Positions 1-8,164 of a stretch of DNA of 64,000 bases are shown one piece after another; within the stretch, counting starts at the first letter, position 1; every line of letters begins with the position of its first letter. The position numbers were made by a program, and so were the translations under genes. The notes under the pieces are model-generated. The model made no database searches and was not told where the DNA came from. It worked only from the letters and a program-made list of their open reading frames with translations. Source of the DNA: Streptomyces longispororuber (lineage in GTDB: Bacteria; Actinomycetota; Actinomycetes; Streptomycetales; Streptomycetaceae); the NCBI RefSeq assembly GCF_024448165.1, contig NZ_JAMOLN010000009.1, positions 1-64,000 on the forward strand, in the 5' to 3' direction.

Positions 1-337
1 ACTCCGGGTGCGCGTCGAGGAGTCGGGTGGGGGCCGCCTGGCGCCATGAGTCGGCGAGGATGTCGCGCAGTTCGGCCACGTCGTCCAGCGCGGCCAGGCG
101 GACGCGGACCCAGGCGAAGGACGCCTCGTGGTCGGCGATCCAGAACTTCTTGGGCTCGGCGAGGACCAGTTCGTCACGCTCCTCCTTGGGGCAGCGCACG
201 GCGATCGACGTCTCCTCCTCGGGCAGCGTGGCGAACATCTTTCCCGCGACCCGGAACGTGGGCATGCTCCAGGCGATCTTCTCCGTCGTGTCCGGCAGGG
301 ACAGGGCGACGGTGCGTACATCCTCGGCGTCCGGCAT
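1..337 (-). CDS. MmcQ/YjbR-family protein, 3' end cut by window edge
   Basis: The minus-strand frame opens at an ATG at 337 and stays open to the window edge, so about 112 residues are visible and the C-terminus is missing. It begins MPDAEDVRTVALSLPDTTEK, followed by a W-S-M-P-T-F-R-V-A-G-K-M-F stretch and then FWIADHEASFAWVRV. This pattern matches the MmcQ/YjbR (DUF419) family, small cytoplasmic proteins with a CyaY-like fold that may bind DNA; their biochemical role is unknown. The third codon positions are almost all G or C, as expected of a real gene here. The family's usual length is about 115-125 residues, so only a few residues are probably lost. No operon partner can be seen. Confidence 0.8.
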   Translation of the reverse strand, partial: MPDAEDVRTVALSLPDTTEKIAWSMPTFRVAGKMFATLPEEETSIAVRCPKEERDELVLAEPKKFWIADHEASFAWVRVRLAALDDVAELRDILADSWRQAAPTRLLDAHPE

Positions 338-366
338 GGGAGGAACCGTAGCCAAGGCCACTGACA

Positions 367-395
367 ATCACGGCCCATCACGGCCCATCACGGCA
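367..395. repeat. 10-bp tandem repeat at the 3' end of the lipase-like gene
   Basis: ATCACGGCCC is present twice in a row and then a third, partial time. The array overlaps the stop codon of the downstream-facing hydrolase gene. It is probably a simple slippage duplication; no function is visible. Confidence 0.6.
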
Positions 396-1338
396 CGCGC
401 TTGTCCAGCCACGCCGTGAGGTCGGCCTGGACCTCGTCCCGGTTGGTCTCGTTGAGGATCTCGTGGCGGGCGCCCTCGTAGCCCTTCCAGGTCAGGTCCG
501 CCACGCCCGCGTAACGGAAGTCCTCCAGGAGTTCGTGGACGAGGGTCATGCGCTGGTTGCAGGGGTCCTCGGTGCCGACGGCGACGTGGATCGGCAGGTC
601 CGCGGGGATGCGGGCGAGGTTCGCCGGGTCGTTGATGCGGCGCACCGCGCGGACCCAGTCGAGGGAGAGGCCGGTGGAGAAGGGGAAGCCGCAGCGTTCG
701 TCGGCGACGTACGCGTCGACCTCCGCTTCGTCGCGGGAGAGCCATTCGAAGCCGGTGCGGTGTTCGTAGGGGTCGTTGAAGGAGGTGAAGAGGTCGGGGA
801 CGTAGGAGGAGAGTGCCGCGCGGCCGTCCGAGGCGCAGGCCGCCTCCAGCTGGGCGATCGAGCCTTCGTTGTCGGCTCCGGGCAGGGAGCGGAAGGTGCC
901 GGAGAGGATCAGGCCGACCAGGTCGTCCGCGTACCGCTGCGCGTAGTCGCGCGCCAGGAGTGAGCCGAGGCTGTGGCCGAGGAGGACGAAGGGGACGTCC
1001 GGGTTCAGGGCCCTGGCCTGGTCGCCGATGGCCTTGAGGTCCTCGACGATCGACACCCAGGCGTCGACGGTGCCGGGTTCGGCGTCGTCGGTGACGCCGT
1101 AGCCGCCGGTGGACTGGGCGGTGGCGCCGTGGCCGCGGTGGTCGGAGGCGATGACGGCGTAGCCGTGGGCGGTGAGGTGGCGGGCGAACCGGTCGTAGCG
1201 CAGGCCGTGCTCGGCGGCGCCGTGGGCGATCTGGACGAAGGCGCGGGGCCTGCCGCCGTCGGGCTGCCAGGTGTAGGTGGCCACGGCGGCGCCGTCGCCG
1301 GCGCTGAGGACGCTGGTGGTGTGGGCGGGGTCGGTCAT
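388..1338 (-). CDS. Alpha/beta hydrolase, monoglyceride-lipase-like (serine aminopeptidase S33 family)
   Basis: A 316-residue cytoplasmic alpha/beta hydrolase with no signal peptide. It shows the HG oxyanion motif (IAHGAAEHGLRYDRFARHL), the DHRGHG motif, a GHSLGS nucleophile elbow near residue 122, an aspartate in VAVGTEDP and a histidine in GARHEI. This order is typical of the Hydrolase_4 family of monoacylglycerol lipases and lysophospholipases, so hydrolysis of a mono-acyl lipid ester is the likely reaction. The ATG at 1338 has GGAG about 8 nt upstream. The gene stands alone; the next gene downstream is the MmcQ-like one on the same strand, about 50 bp away, so the two could share a transcript. 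The exact substrate cannot be read from sequence. Confidence 0.85.
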   Translation of the reverse strand: MTDPAHTTSVLSAGDGAAVATYTWQPDGGRPRAFVQIAHGAAEHGLRYDRFARHLTAHGYAVIASDHRGHGATAQSTGGYGVTDDAEPGTVDAWVSIVEDLKAIGDQARALNPDVPFVLLGHSLGSLLARDYAQRYADDLVGLILSGTFRSLPGADNEGSIAQLEAACASDGRAALSSYVPDLFTSFNDPYEHRTGFEWLSRDEAEVDAYVADERCGFPFSTGLSLDWVRAVRRINDPANLARIPADLPIHVAVGTEDPCNQRMTLVHELLEDFRYAGVADLTWKGYEGARHEILNETNRDEVQADLTAWLDKRVP

Positions 1339-1466
1339 CGGGCGGCTCCGGTTCCGTGTGGGCGGGCGACTTCTTCCACCTCCCCGTCCTGTCGGCCGTC
1401 ATGCGTGGCGGGGCACGTGCGGGACCGGTGCCGGACCGGTGCGGGGCATACGTCGCTTCCGACCCA

Positions 1467-1496
1467 TTGACCCCTCAGGCCCGTCGTACCTACGCT
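1467..1496 (+). promoter_or_regulatory. Candidate vegetative promoter of the ThuA/sugar-dehydrogenase gene
   Basis: TTGACC at 1467-1472 and TACGCT at 1491-1496 are separated by 18 nt. Transcription from here would start just before the LacI-type palindrome at 1512. The remainder of the 310-bp gap (1339-1648) shows no other gene. Confidence 0.45.
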
Positions 1497-1510
1497 GAAC
1501 GACGCATTCG

Positions 1511-1524
1511 GGAAAGCGCTTTCT
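1511..1524. promoter_or_regulatory. LacI-family operator upstream of the ThuA gene
   Basis: The sequence is GGAAAGCGCTTTCT, with a perfect GAAAGCGCTTTC core. It matches 13 of 14 bases of the palindrome at 10205-10222 next to the LacI gene at 10321. Its place just downstream of the probable transcription start fits a repressor site. Confidence 0.75.
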
Positions 1525-1648
1525 AGTCCCGCGAGGACCGGCGAGGCGCACTCCGGCGTTCCCGGCTGCACTCCACCAGCACTCACCGCACACCCGCAGC
1601 ATCACGCAGCCCCGGCACCAATCCGGGGCCGACAGCCGAGGGAGCGCC

Positions 1649-4600
1649 ATGAGTACGTCGAGTACAGCCGCACCACCGCCCGTGCAGCACCACCGAAGAG
1701 GCAGACCGAACCGTCGGCTGCCGCTGCTCCTCGCCCTCCTGGCGATCCTGGTCGCGAGCATCGGGCTGAGTACGCAGGCCCGGGCCGTCCAGCAGCCGGC
1801 CGAGGCCGCACCGGCCTTCCGGGTGCTCGTCTTCTCCAAGGTCACCAACTTCGCGCACGACTCGATCCCGGCCGGGATCGAGGCCGTGCAGAAGCTGGGC
1901 GCGGAGAACGGCTTCGAGGTCGAGGCGACCGACGACGCCGGCGCGTTCACGGACGCCAACCTCGCCCGCTTCCAGGCGATCGTCTTCAACAACACCAACT
2001 CGACGCCCGAGAAGGGCGATCTGCTCGACGCCGACCAGCGGGCCGCGCTGCAGAAGTTCGTGCGCGGCGGCGGTGGCTGGGTCGGGCTGCACGCCGCGTC
2101 GGCGAGCGAGCGCGACTGGGACTGGTACGAGGGCCTCGTGGGGGCCATCTTCGACCAGCACCCCGCCGTGCAGACGGGCCGGGTGAAGGTCCTCGACCAC
2201 GCCCACCCCTCCACGAAGGGCCTTCCGGAGCTCTGGGAGCGCTCGGAGGAGTGGTACAACTGGCGCGTCAATCCGACCGGCAAGGTGCACACGCTCGCGC
2301 AGATCAAGGTGCGGGACGGCGTGACCGGGCTCGACGAGGGCGTGGACCACCCGTGGTCCTGGTGCCAGAACTACGACGGCGGCCGCTCCTGGTACACGGC
2401 GGGCGGGCACGCCAAGTCGGCCTTCCAGGAGGCCGGGTTCCTGCAGCACCTGCTGGGCGGGATCCAGTGGGCCGCGGGGAACAAGGAGGGCGACTGCTCG
2501 GCGACGAAGACCGGCGCCTTCCAGCGGACGCCGCTGGCGACCGCCGATCTGGCGGACCCGTTCGAGCTGGCCGTGGCGCCGGACCGGCGGGTGTTCTTCA
2601 TCCAGCGCACCGGCAAACTGAAGATCATCGACCAGGAGTCGATGAAGGTGACGACGGCGCTCGACCTCGCGTACACGCCGGAGATGACGAGCCAGTCGGA
2701 CGGGCTGCTCGGGCTGGCGCTCGATCCGAAGTTCGCCGACAACCACTGGGTGTACCTCCTCAACTCCGACAAGACCGAGAAGCGGATCAACCTGTCACGG
2801 TTCACGGAGTCCGGCGGGACGATCGATCCGGCGAGCGAGAAGCGGCTGCTGGCCATCCCGACGTGGCGGGGCGAGGGCCGCGCCAACTCGCACATGGCCG
2901 GTTCGATCGCCTTCGACAAGAAGGGCGATCTGTACATCGCCACCGGTGACAACACCGATCCCTTCGCCTCCGACGGGTTCGCCCCGATCGACGAGCGCGA
3001 GGGGCGGCGTGCCTGGGACGCCCAGGGCACCGCGGGCAACACGAACGACCTGCGCGGCAAGGTGCTGCGGATCTCGCCGAAGGACGACGGGACGTACGGG
3101 ATCCCGGAGGGGAACCTGTTCGCCCCGGGGACGGAGAGGACGCGGCCCGAGGTGTACGCGATGGGGCTGCGCAATCCGTTCCGGATCACCACCGATCCGC
3201 GCAGCGGCGCGCTGCTGATCGCGGACTACGGGCCGGACGCCCGGCAGGCCGTCGCCGATCGCGGGCCCGAGGGGACCGTCGAGTTCGACCGCATCACGAA
3301 GGCCGGGAACTACGGCTGGCCGTACTGCATCGGCGACAACACCCCGTTCAACGACTACGACTTCGCTACGAAGACGTCGGGTGCGAAGTTCGACTGCGGG
3401 AAGCTCGTGAACGACTCGCCGAACAACACCGGGCTCCGGGACCTGCCGCCCGCGCAGGCGGCGACGGTCTGGTACGCGTACTCGGCGTCCACCCAGTTCC
3501 CCGAGCTGGGCACCGGGGGCGGCGGTCCGATGAGCGGGCCCGTCTACGCCTACGACCCGGACAACGAGTACCGCACCAAGTTCCCCGAGTACTTCGACGG
3601 GAAGTGGTTCACCTACGAGCTGACGCGGCAGTGGTTCAAGGTCTTCTCGATGCAGGAGAAGGACCAGACGTTCACCGATCCGCGGTTCGCGCCCGCCAGG
3701 GCCGGTGATCTGAACTCCATCAACTCCGTCTTCGGCGACCTGAAGTGGAACCAGCCCTTCGACGCCGACTTCGGTCCCGACGGCGCGCTGTACGTCATCG
3801 ACTTCGGGCTGGGCAGCGGCACCGGCCGCGGCGGCAGCAACGAGGGGGCGGGGATCTACCGCATCGACTACGTCGCCGACGGCCGGCTGCCCGAGGCCCG
3901 GGCCGCCGCGGCGCCGGACAGCGGGCAGGCGCCGCTGAAGGTCACCTTCGACAGCGCGGGGTCCGGCGTGACGGGTGGTCAAGAGGTCTCGTACGCCTGG
4001 GACTTCGACGGTGACGGCAGCACGGACTCGACGGAGCCGAAGCCCACCCACACGTACACGAAGAACGGCCAGTACACGGCGCGCCTGACGGTGACCGGGC
4101 CCGGCGGGCTGAGCAGCCGCGCGGTCACGGACGTCACGGTGGGCAACACCCGGCCGGTGGTGACGGTCCAACAGCCGCCCGGTGGCGGGACGTTCAGCTT
4201 CGGCGACACGATCCCGTTCACGGTGAAGGTGAAGGACGCGGAGGACGGGACGGGTCCGCGGATCGACTGCTCCCGGGTCGTCGTGCAGTCGCAGCTCGGC
4301 CATGACACCCACCTCCACCCGCTCGACAACTACACGGGCTGCACGGGCGAGATCGTCACGGACGCCGGGGACAGCCACGGGCCGGGGCAGAACCTCTACT
4401 ACGGCATCAGCGCGCAGTACGAGGACAAGGGCGGCGCCGCAGGCGTGCCGGCGCTCACCGGGTCGGACTCGCTGACGCTGCGCACGTCGTTCCGGGAGGC
4501 CGAGCACTTCACGGCGACCGGTGGCGCGCACGGCGGTGCCGAGGCCGTGAGCCGGGACGACTCCTCGGGCGGCAAGCGGCTCGGCGAGATCGAGGACGGC

Positions 4601-5176
4601 GACTGGGTGTCGTTCGACCCCGTGCACCTGAAGGGCGTGGAGTCGGTGACCGTGGGCGCGGCGTCCGGCGGGATCGGTGGCGACGTGGAGTTCCGGGCCG
4701 GTTCCCCGACGGGCCCGCTGCTCGGGAAGGTGTCCGTGCCGAACACGGGCGGCTACGGGAACGTGGTCTCGCCGACCACCCAACTGGCGGACCACAAGGG
4801 CACGTTCAAGCTGTACGCCGTCTTCAGGAACGCGGACTGGACGGCCGAGGGGCCCGATCTGCTCGCCCTCGACTGGCTGCACTTCAACGGCCCGGGCGTG
4901 GAGAAGCGGTCCGGCGCGAAGGTGACGGTGGGCGCGACACCGGTGGACGGCACGGCGCCGCTCGCGGTCGCGCTCAAGGGCACGGTCAAGCTCCCGGAGG
5001 GCCGTACCGCGGCCTCGTACCACTGGGACTTCGGTGACAACGGCAAGCCGAGCGGCACGGAGGGCGCGACGGCCGAGCACACGTACGCGCGTGCCGGTGC
5101 GTACACCGCGCACCTGACCGTCACGGACGACAAGGGCGACACGACGACCGGCGCGGTCCGCGTCACGGTGAAGTGA
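1649..5176 (+). CDS. Secreted ThuA + glucose/sorbosone-dehydrogenase-like + PKD + CBM6 + PKD protein
   Basis: A 1175-residue exported modular protein. Residues 1-50 form a long signal peptide (R-rich stretch, then LPLLLALLAILVASIGL). A ThuA domain covers about 55-275 (FRVLVFSKVTNFAHDS; GGGWVGLHAA). A six-bladed propeller of the glucose/sorbosone dehydrogenase type covers about 290-740 (DGLLGLALDPKF; YAMGLRNPFRI; DFGPDGALYVIDFG). A PKD domain lies near 750-840 (YAWDFDGDGSTDS), a CBM6-type module near 948-1085 (FREAEHFTATGG) and a second PKD near 1090-1175. The likely job is extracellular oxidation or rearrangement of a carbohydrate held by the CBM. ThuA proteins are linked to 3-keto-sugar metabolism in rhizobia; that role here is inference. 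The ATG at 1649 follows AGGGAGCGCC. The next gene starts 23 nt after its stop and is probably co-transcribed. Confidence 0.85.
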   Translation: MSTSSTAAPPPVQHHRRGRPNRRLPLLLALLAILVASIGLSTQARAVQQPAEAAPAFRVLVFSKVTNFAHDSIPAGIEAVQKLGAENGFEVEATDDAGAFTDANLARFQAIVFNNTNSTPEKGDLLDADQRAALQKFVRGGGGWVGLHAASASERDWDWYEGLVGAIFDQHPAVQTGRVKVLDHAHPSTKGLPELWERSEEWYNWRVNPTGKVHTLAQIKVRDGVTGLDEGVDHPWSWCQNYDGGRSWYTAGGHAKSAFQEAGFLQHLLGGIQWAAGNKEGDCSATKTGAFQRTPLATADLADPFELAVAPDRRVFFIQRTGKLKIIDQESMKVTTALDLAYTPEMTSQSDGLLGLALDPKFADNHWVYLLNSDKTEKRINLSRFTESGGTIDPASEKRLLAIPTWRGEGRANSHMAGSIAFDKKGDLYIATGDNTDPFASDGFAPIDEREGRRAWDAQGTAGNTNDLRGKVLRISPKDDGTYGIPEGNLFAPGTERTRPEVYAMGLRNPFRITTDPRSGALLIADYGPDARQAVADRGPEGTVEFDRITKAGNYGWPYCIGDNTPFNDYDFATKTSGAKFDCGKLVNDSPNNTGLRDLPPAQAATVWYAYSASTQFPELGTGGGGPMSGPVYAYDPDNEYRTKFPEYFDGKWFTYELTRQWFKVFSMQEKDQTFTDPRFAPARAGDLNSINSVFGDLKWNQPFDADFGPDGALYVIDFGLGSGTGRGGSNEGAGIYRIDYVADGRLPEARAAAAPDSGQAPLKVTFDSAGSGVTGGQEVSYAWDFDGDGSTDSTEPKPTHTYTKNGQYTARLTVTGPGGLSSRAVTDVTVGNTRPVVTVQQPPGGGTFSFGDTIPFTVKVKDAEDGTGPRIDCSRVVVQSQLGHDTHLHPLDNYTGCTGEIVTDAGDSHGPGQNLYYGISAQYEDKGGAAGVPALTGSDSLTLRTSFREAEHFTATGGAHGGAEAVSRDDSSGGKRLGEIEDGDWVSFDPVHLKGVESVTVGAASGGIGGDVEFRAGSPTGPLLGKVSVPNTGGYGNVVSPTTQLADHKGTFKLYAVFRNADWTAEGPDLLALDWLHFNGPGVEKRSGAKVTVGATPVDGTAPLAVALKGTVKLPEGRTAASYHWDFGDNGKPSGTEGATAEHTYARAGAYTAHLTVTDDKGDTTTGAVRVTVK

Positions 5177-5199
5177 GACGAGTGAGGGAGGACGAGACA

Positions 5200-6054
5200 A
5201 TGAGCGGCGTCACTACGCGAAGAGCCTTTCTCGGTACGGCACTTGCCGCGGCAGCGGCCGTTCCGCTGGCCGCGCCCGCGGTCGCGGCGAACCGGCGCCG
5301 GATCCCGCGCGGCAGCATCGGCATGCACCTCTACACGATGCGGAACGTGCTGGCGCAGGACTTCGCGGGCACGGTCGGACAGCTGGCGGAGATCGGTTAC
5401 GCGACGGTCGGGGTGAGCGGCCGGCACGGGTACTCGGCGGCCGCGATCCGAGGCATGCTCGACGCGGTCGGCCTGCGCTCGGTCCTGGAGCACATCGCCT
5501 ATCCGACGCTCACCGGCAGCGGGCTCGGTCAGGCCCTGGAGGACCTGCACACGCTCGGTGCGAAGTGGCCGGTGGTGCCGAGCCTGCCGGGTTCGATGCA
5601 CTCGGTGGCCGGATTCCGGGAAGCGGCTCGGGAGTTCAACCGGATCGGCGCCGCCTCGCGGGCGGCCGGTCTCGGTCCCGTGCTGTTCCACAACCACGGC
5701 TCGGACCATGTGGTGGTGGACGGCGAGAACCTGTACGACATCCTCCTGAAGGAGACCGATCCGCATCTGGTCGCCTTCGAGCTGGACGTGTACTGGGCGG
5801 CGAAGGGCGGCGCCGCGGGGCCGGCGACGTACTTCGTGCGGCATCCGCACCGGTTCCCCGCACTGCACGTCAAGGACATGGCCCCGAACGGCGACTTCGC
5901 CGACGTGGGCTCGGGGACGCTCGACTTCGCGGCGATGTTCGACCATGCGCGCGAGGGCGGTGTCCGGCAGTGGCTGGTCGAGCACGACTCCCCGGCCGAT
6001 CCGTTCGCATCGGCCAGGAACAGCTACAACTACCTCGCCGCGCTGAGGTACTGA
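5200..6054 (+). CDS. Tat-exported sugar phosphate isomerase/epimerase-like TIM-barrel protein
   Basis: A 284-residue protein starting at the ATG at 5200, preceded by GAGGGAGGAC. The in-frame GTG at 5173 overlaps the previous stop and would spoil the signal peptide spacing. The N-terminus TTRRAFLGTALAAAAAV is a clear twin-arginine signal. The rest is a xylose-isomerase-like (AP endonuclease 2 family) TIM barrel: IGMHLYTMRN, LFHNHGSDH, FELDVYWAAKGG, LHVKDM and LVEHDSP provide the usual metal ligands (His, Glu, Asp, His, Glu). Such proteins isomerise or epimerise sugars, and some act on 3-keto-sugars. Export by Tat means it probably folds with its metal in the cytosol and works outside, beside the ThuA/dehydrogenase protein encoded just upstream. 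The true substrate is unknown. Confidence 0.8.
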   Translation: MSGVTTRRAFLGTALAAAAAVPLAAPAVAANRRRIPRGSIGMHLYTMRNVLAQDFAGTVGQLAEIGYATVGVSGRHGYSAAAIRGMLDAVGLRSVLEHIAYPTLTGSGLGQALEDLHTLGAKWPVVPSLPGSMHSVAGFREAAREFNRIGAASRAAGLGPVLFHNHGSDHVVVDGENLYDILLKETDPHLVAFELDVYWAAKGGAAGPATYFVRHPHRFPALHVKDMAPNGDFADVGSGTLDFAAMFDHAREGGVRQWLVEHDSPADPFASARNSYNYLAALRY

Positions 6055-6061
6055 CCTGGTG

Positions 6062-6604
6062 TCAGTGAGCTGAGGGCGCCTGCGCCCCGGGACGCTTGTA
6101 GAAGAGCGTCGTGGGGCGCAGGACGCCCGCCGGGTCGCTCGCGTAATCCGGGATGACGCCGGCCTCCTCCCAGCCCGTCTTGCGGTACAGGGTCTCGGCG
6201 GGGCACCCGGTCTCCGTGTCGAGGACGAGCAGGGAGACGCCCGCTTCGGCGGCGGCGCGCTCAAGGGTCGCCAGGAGCGTGCGTGCGACGCCCTGGCCGC
6301 GTGCCGATCCGTGCACCATCAGCTTGAGGACCTCGGCGCGGTGTCTGCCGTTCGGCCAGTGGTTGAGGCCGAGCGAGACCGTGCCGACGCAGCGGCCCGC
6401 CTCGTCGAGGGCCACCCAGACGACGAGGTCGCCGCTCTCGACGGCGGGGGTGCGCGCCCGCCACCAGTCGGCGGCGCCGGCCGCGGTCAGTCCGCTCAGG
6501 AAGCCGAGCGATCCGCCACCTTCGACGATGTGGGCGAGCAGCTTCCCCAACCCCTCGACGTGGGAGGGGAATTGATCGGGCGTCAGCCGGACGGGCGCGG
6601 TCAC
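6062..6604 (-). CDS. GNAT-family N-acetyltransferase
   Basis: A 180-residue protein. The GNAT core is visible from about residue 60: VVWVALDEAGRCVGTVSL, then VLKLMVHGSARGQGVARTLL, where R-G-Q-G-V-A is the acetyl-CoA pyrophosphate-binding loop (R/QxxGxG/A), then LLVLDTETGCPAETLYRKTGW. It probably acetylates an amine on a small molecule or protein. The GTG start overlaps the stop of the upstream XRE-cupin gene by 4 nt (GTGA), so the pair is translationally coupled and the regulator probably controls its own partner. It converges with the isomerase gene, leaving only 7 nt between the stops. Substrate unknown. Confidence 0.85.
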   Translation of the reverse strand: MTAPVRLTPDQFPSHVEGLGKLLAHIVEGGGSLGFLSGLTAAGAADWWRARTPAVESGDLVVWVALDEAGRCVGTVSLGLNHWPNGRHRAEVLKLMVHGSARGQGVARTLLATLERAAAEAGVSLLVLDTETGCPAETLYRKTGWEEAGVIPDYASDPAGVLRPTTLFYKRPGAQAPSAH

Positions 6605-7218
6605 GGCAGCACCACCACCAGCGCGTACCGTACGGGTTCGGGCCCCGGGCAGTGGAAGTGCGTCGGGCCCCAGAGCCGGAAGCGCAGGCAGTCGCCGGCC
6701 GCGAGGCGGTGCACGACGCCCTGCACGGTGAGGTCGAGCAGGCCGTCGAGGACCCAGATGTGCTGCTCAAGGCCGGGCACGGGCGGCCGGTCGTAGGCAA
6801 TGTCGGCGTACGGCTCCAGGCGCCCCTCGACCACCTCGGCGCGCAGCCCGGCGAGCGGCGGCGACACGGAGCGGCGCACGAAGCCGCTGGAGTCGTCGCG
6901 CCACACGGGCTGGTCGGCGGCCGGGACCACCTGGGCGGGGGCCGATTCGACCTCGCTCAGGAGCTGGGACATGGTGCGTCCGTAGACCACGCACAGGCGG
7001 TTCAGGAGGGCGGCGGTCGGGCTGATCTCGGCGCGCTCGGCCCGCGACAGGGTGGACCGGCTGACGCCGCTGCGTTCGGCCAGCTCGCCCAGGGACCAGC
7101 CGTGCTCGGCCCGCAGCTCGGCGAGCCGGGCGCCGAGCCGGGCGTCGACGGGGTCCGCCTCGACGTCGCCGCCGGCTCTGGCTCCGGTTCTCGTGACCGC
7201 TTCACTCTCTCGTCTCAT
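6601..7218 (-). CDS. XRE-family regulator with C-terminal cupin domain
   Basis: A 205-residue cytoplasmic regulator. A helix-turn-helix of the XRE type covers about residues 22-80 (LGARLAELRAEHGWSLGELA, then SGVSRSTLSRAE). A cupin_2 sensor domain covers about 125-205 (GLEQHIWVLDGLLDLTVQ, AAGDCLRF, GPTHFHCPG). This layout resembles SutR/PuuR-like regulators that sense a small ligand in the cupin. The start is taken at the ATG at 7218 (MRRESEAV), which lies inside the left arm of an inverted repeat (7209-7249), so autoregulation is likely. It is coupled to the GNAT gene by a 4-nt overlap. The ABC transporter operon lies just upstream on the same strand but is separated by a GC-rich repeat. Confidence 0.85.
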   Translation of the reverse strand: MRRESEAVTRTGARAGGDVEADPVDARLGARLAELRAEHGWSLGELAERSGVSRSTLSRAERAEISPTAALLNRLCVVYGRTMSQLLSEVESAPAQVVPAADQPVWRDDSSGFVRRSVSPPLAGLRAEVVEGRLEPYADIAYDRPPVPGLEQHIWVLDGLLDLTVQGVVHRLAAGDCLRFRLWGPTHFHCPGPEPVRYALVVVLP

Positions 7219-7249
7219 ATTCGGCACGATATCCCACATATGAAACGAG
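7209..7249. promoter_or_regulatory. Inverted repeat over the start codon of the XRE-cupin gene
   Basis: CTCGTCTCATAT (7209-7220) is mirrored by ATATGAAACGAG (7238-7249) with one mismatch and a 17-nt spacer. The ATG of the XRE gene lies within the left arm. Its AT-rich arms stand out in this GC-rich DNA. It is a likely operator for the adjacent regulator. Confidence 0.6.
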
Positions 7250-7281
7250 CAGGTAGTGCGGCCCCTCTCTCCCGCAGATCT

Positions 7282-7328
7282 TCCCGCGGATCCCACGGGT
7301 CCCGCGGGTCCCACGTGTCCCGCGGGTC
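7282..7328. repeat. 18-bp tandem repeat (2.6 copies) after the ABC ATPase gene
   Basis: The unit TCCCGCGGGTCCCACGTG recurs with small changes at 7282, 7300 and 7318. Its CCCGCGGG cores are self-complementary, so the minus-strand transcript would fold into strong hairpins right after the ATPase stop codon. It may act as a terminator between the transporter operon and the XRE gene. Confidence 0.6.
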
Positions 7329-8145
7329 AGTCGTGCGCGGCCACCGCCCCGAGGAGCTCCCTGATCCGGCCGGTCGCCGCGCGGAACTCCGGGGTCGCCA
7401 GCGTCTGCGCGTAGTCCCGCTCCGGCGGCAGCCCCACCTCGATGACCTCCGTGACCGTGCCGGGGCGCGGGCTCATCACCAGCACCCGGTCGGCGAGGTA
7501 GACCGCCTCGGCGATCGAGTGGGTGACCAGCAGGACCGTGGTGGAGGTGCGCCGCCAGATCCGGTTCAGCTCGATGTTCAGCTGCTCGCGGGTGAGCGCG
7601 TCGAGGGCGCCGAAGGGCTCGTCCATGAGGAGGACCGGCGGCTCGTGCAGCAGCGCCCGGCACAGCGCGACCCGCTGCTGCATCCCGCCGGACAGCTCGT
7701 GCGGATAGGCGTCCTCGAATCCCGCGAGGCCTGCCATGTCCATCAACTCGTCCGTGCGCGACCGGGCTCGAGCCGCCGGCATGCCCCGCATCTCCGCCTG
7801 GAGCAGGATGTTGCGCCGGGCCGAGCGCCACTCCAGGAGGGCCGCGCGCTGGAACACGTAACCGATGTCGTGACGCGGTCCGCCGACCCGCTCGCCGTGC
7901 AGCAGGACCTCGCCCGACGACGGCGCGAGCAGACCCGCGACGAGCTTGAGGAGCGTGGACTTGCCACAGCCCGACGGACCGACGATCGCCACGAACTCGC
8001 CGTCGCGGACGTCGACCCGGACGTCGTGCAGCGCGGTGACGTCCTTCTTCTTCGTGCGGAACCGGACGGCGACGTCGTCGATGCGCACGGCGGGAACGGC
8101 CCCGTCCGGCGCGCGGCCCACGTCCGCCGGGGCGTCCTTGGCCAT
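7327..8145 (-). CDS. ABC transporter ATP-binding protein, NitT/TauT (SsuB-like) type
   Basis: A 272-residue ATPase with Walker A GPSGCGKSTLLK, Q-loop YVFQRAALLEW, signature LSGGMQQRVALCRALLHEP, Walker B VLLMDEPFGALD and an H-loop in LLVTHSIAEA. These features and the C-terminal RPGTVTEVIEV are typical of the taurine/sulfonate/nitrate importer ATPases. It would energise import through the permease encoded at 9253-10116. The start is set at the ATG at 8145 because AAGGGAG lies 6 nt upstream; the ATG at 8151 would leave no spacing. It is the third gene of the permease/binding-protein/ATPase operon. Confidence 0.9.
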   Translation of the reverse strand: MAKDAPADVGRAPDGAVPAVRIDDVAVRFRTKKKDVTALHDVRVDVRDGEFVAIVGPSGCGKSTLLKLVAGLLAPSSGEVLLHGERVGGPRHDIGYVFQRAALLEWRSARRNILLQAEMRGMPAARARSRTDELMDMAGLAGFEDAYPHELSGGMQQRVALCRALLHEPPVLLMDEPFGALDALTREQLNIELNRIWRRTSTTVLLVTHSIAEAVYLADRVLVMSPRPGTVTEVIEVGLPPERDYAQTLATPEFRAATGRIRELLGAVAAHD

Positions 8146-8164
8146 CCTCATCTCCCTTGCCCCC

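Noticed and set aside
2795..5200. An 801-codon minus-strand frame opposite the ThuA gene
   Set aside because: Antisense, R/V/G-rich, with no domain pattern; the plus-strand gene has clear domains and codon bias.
7282..7328. Possible CRISPR-like array
   Set aside because: The 18-bp units are contiguous without spacers and there are no cas genes; it is a simple tandem repeat.
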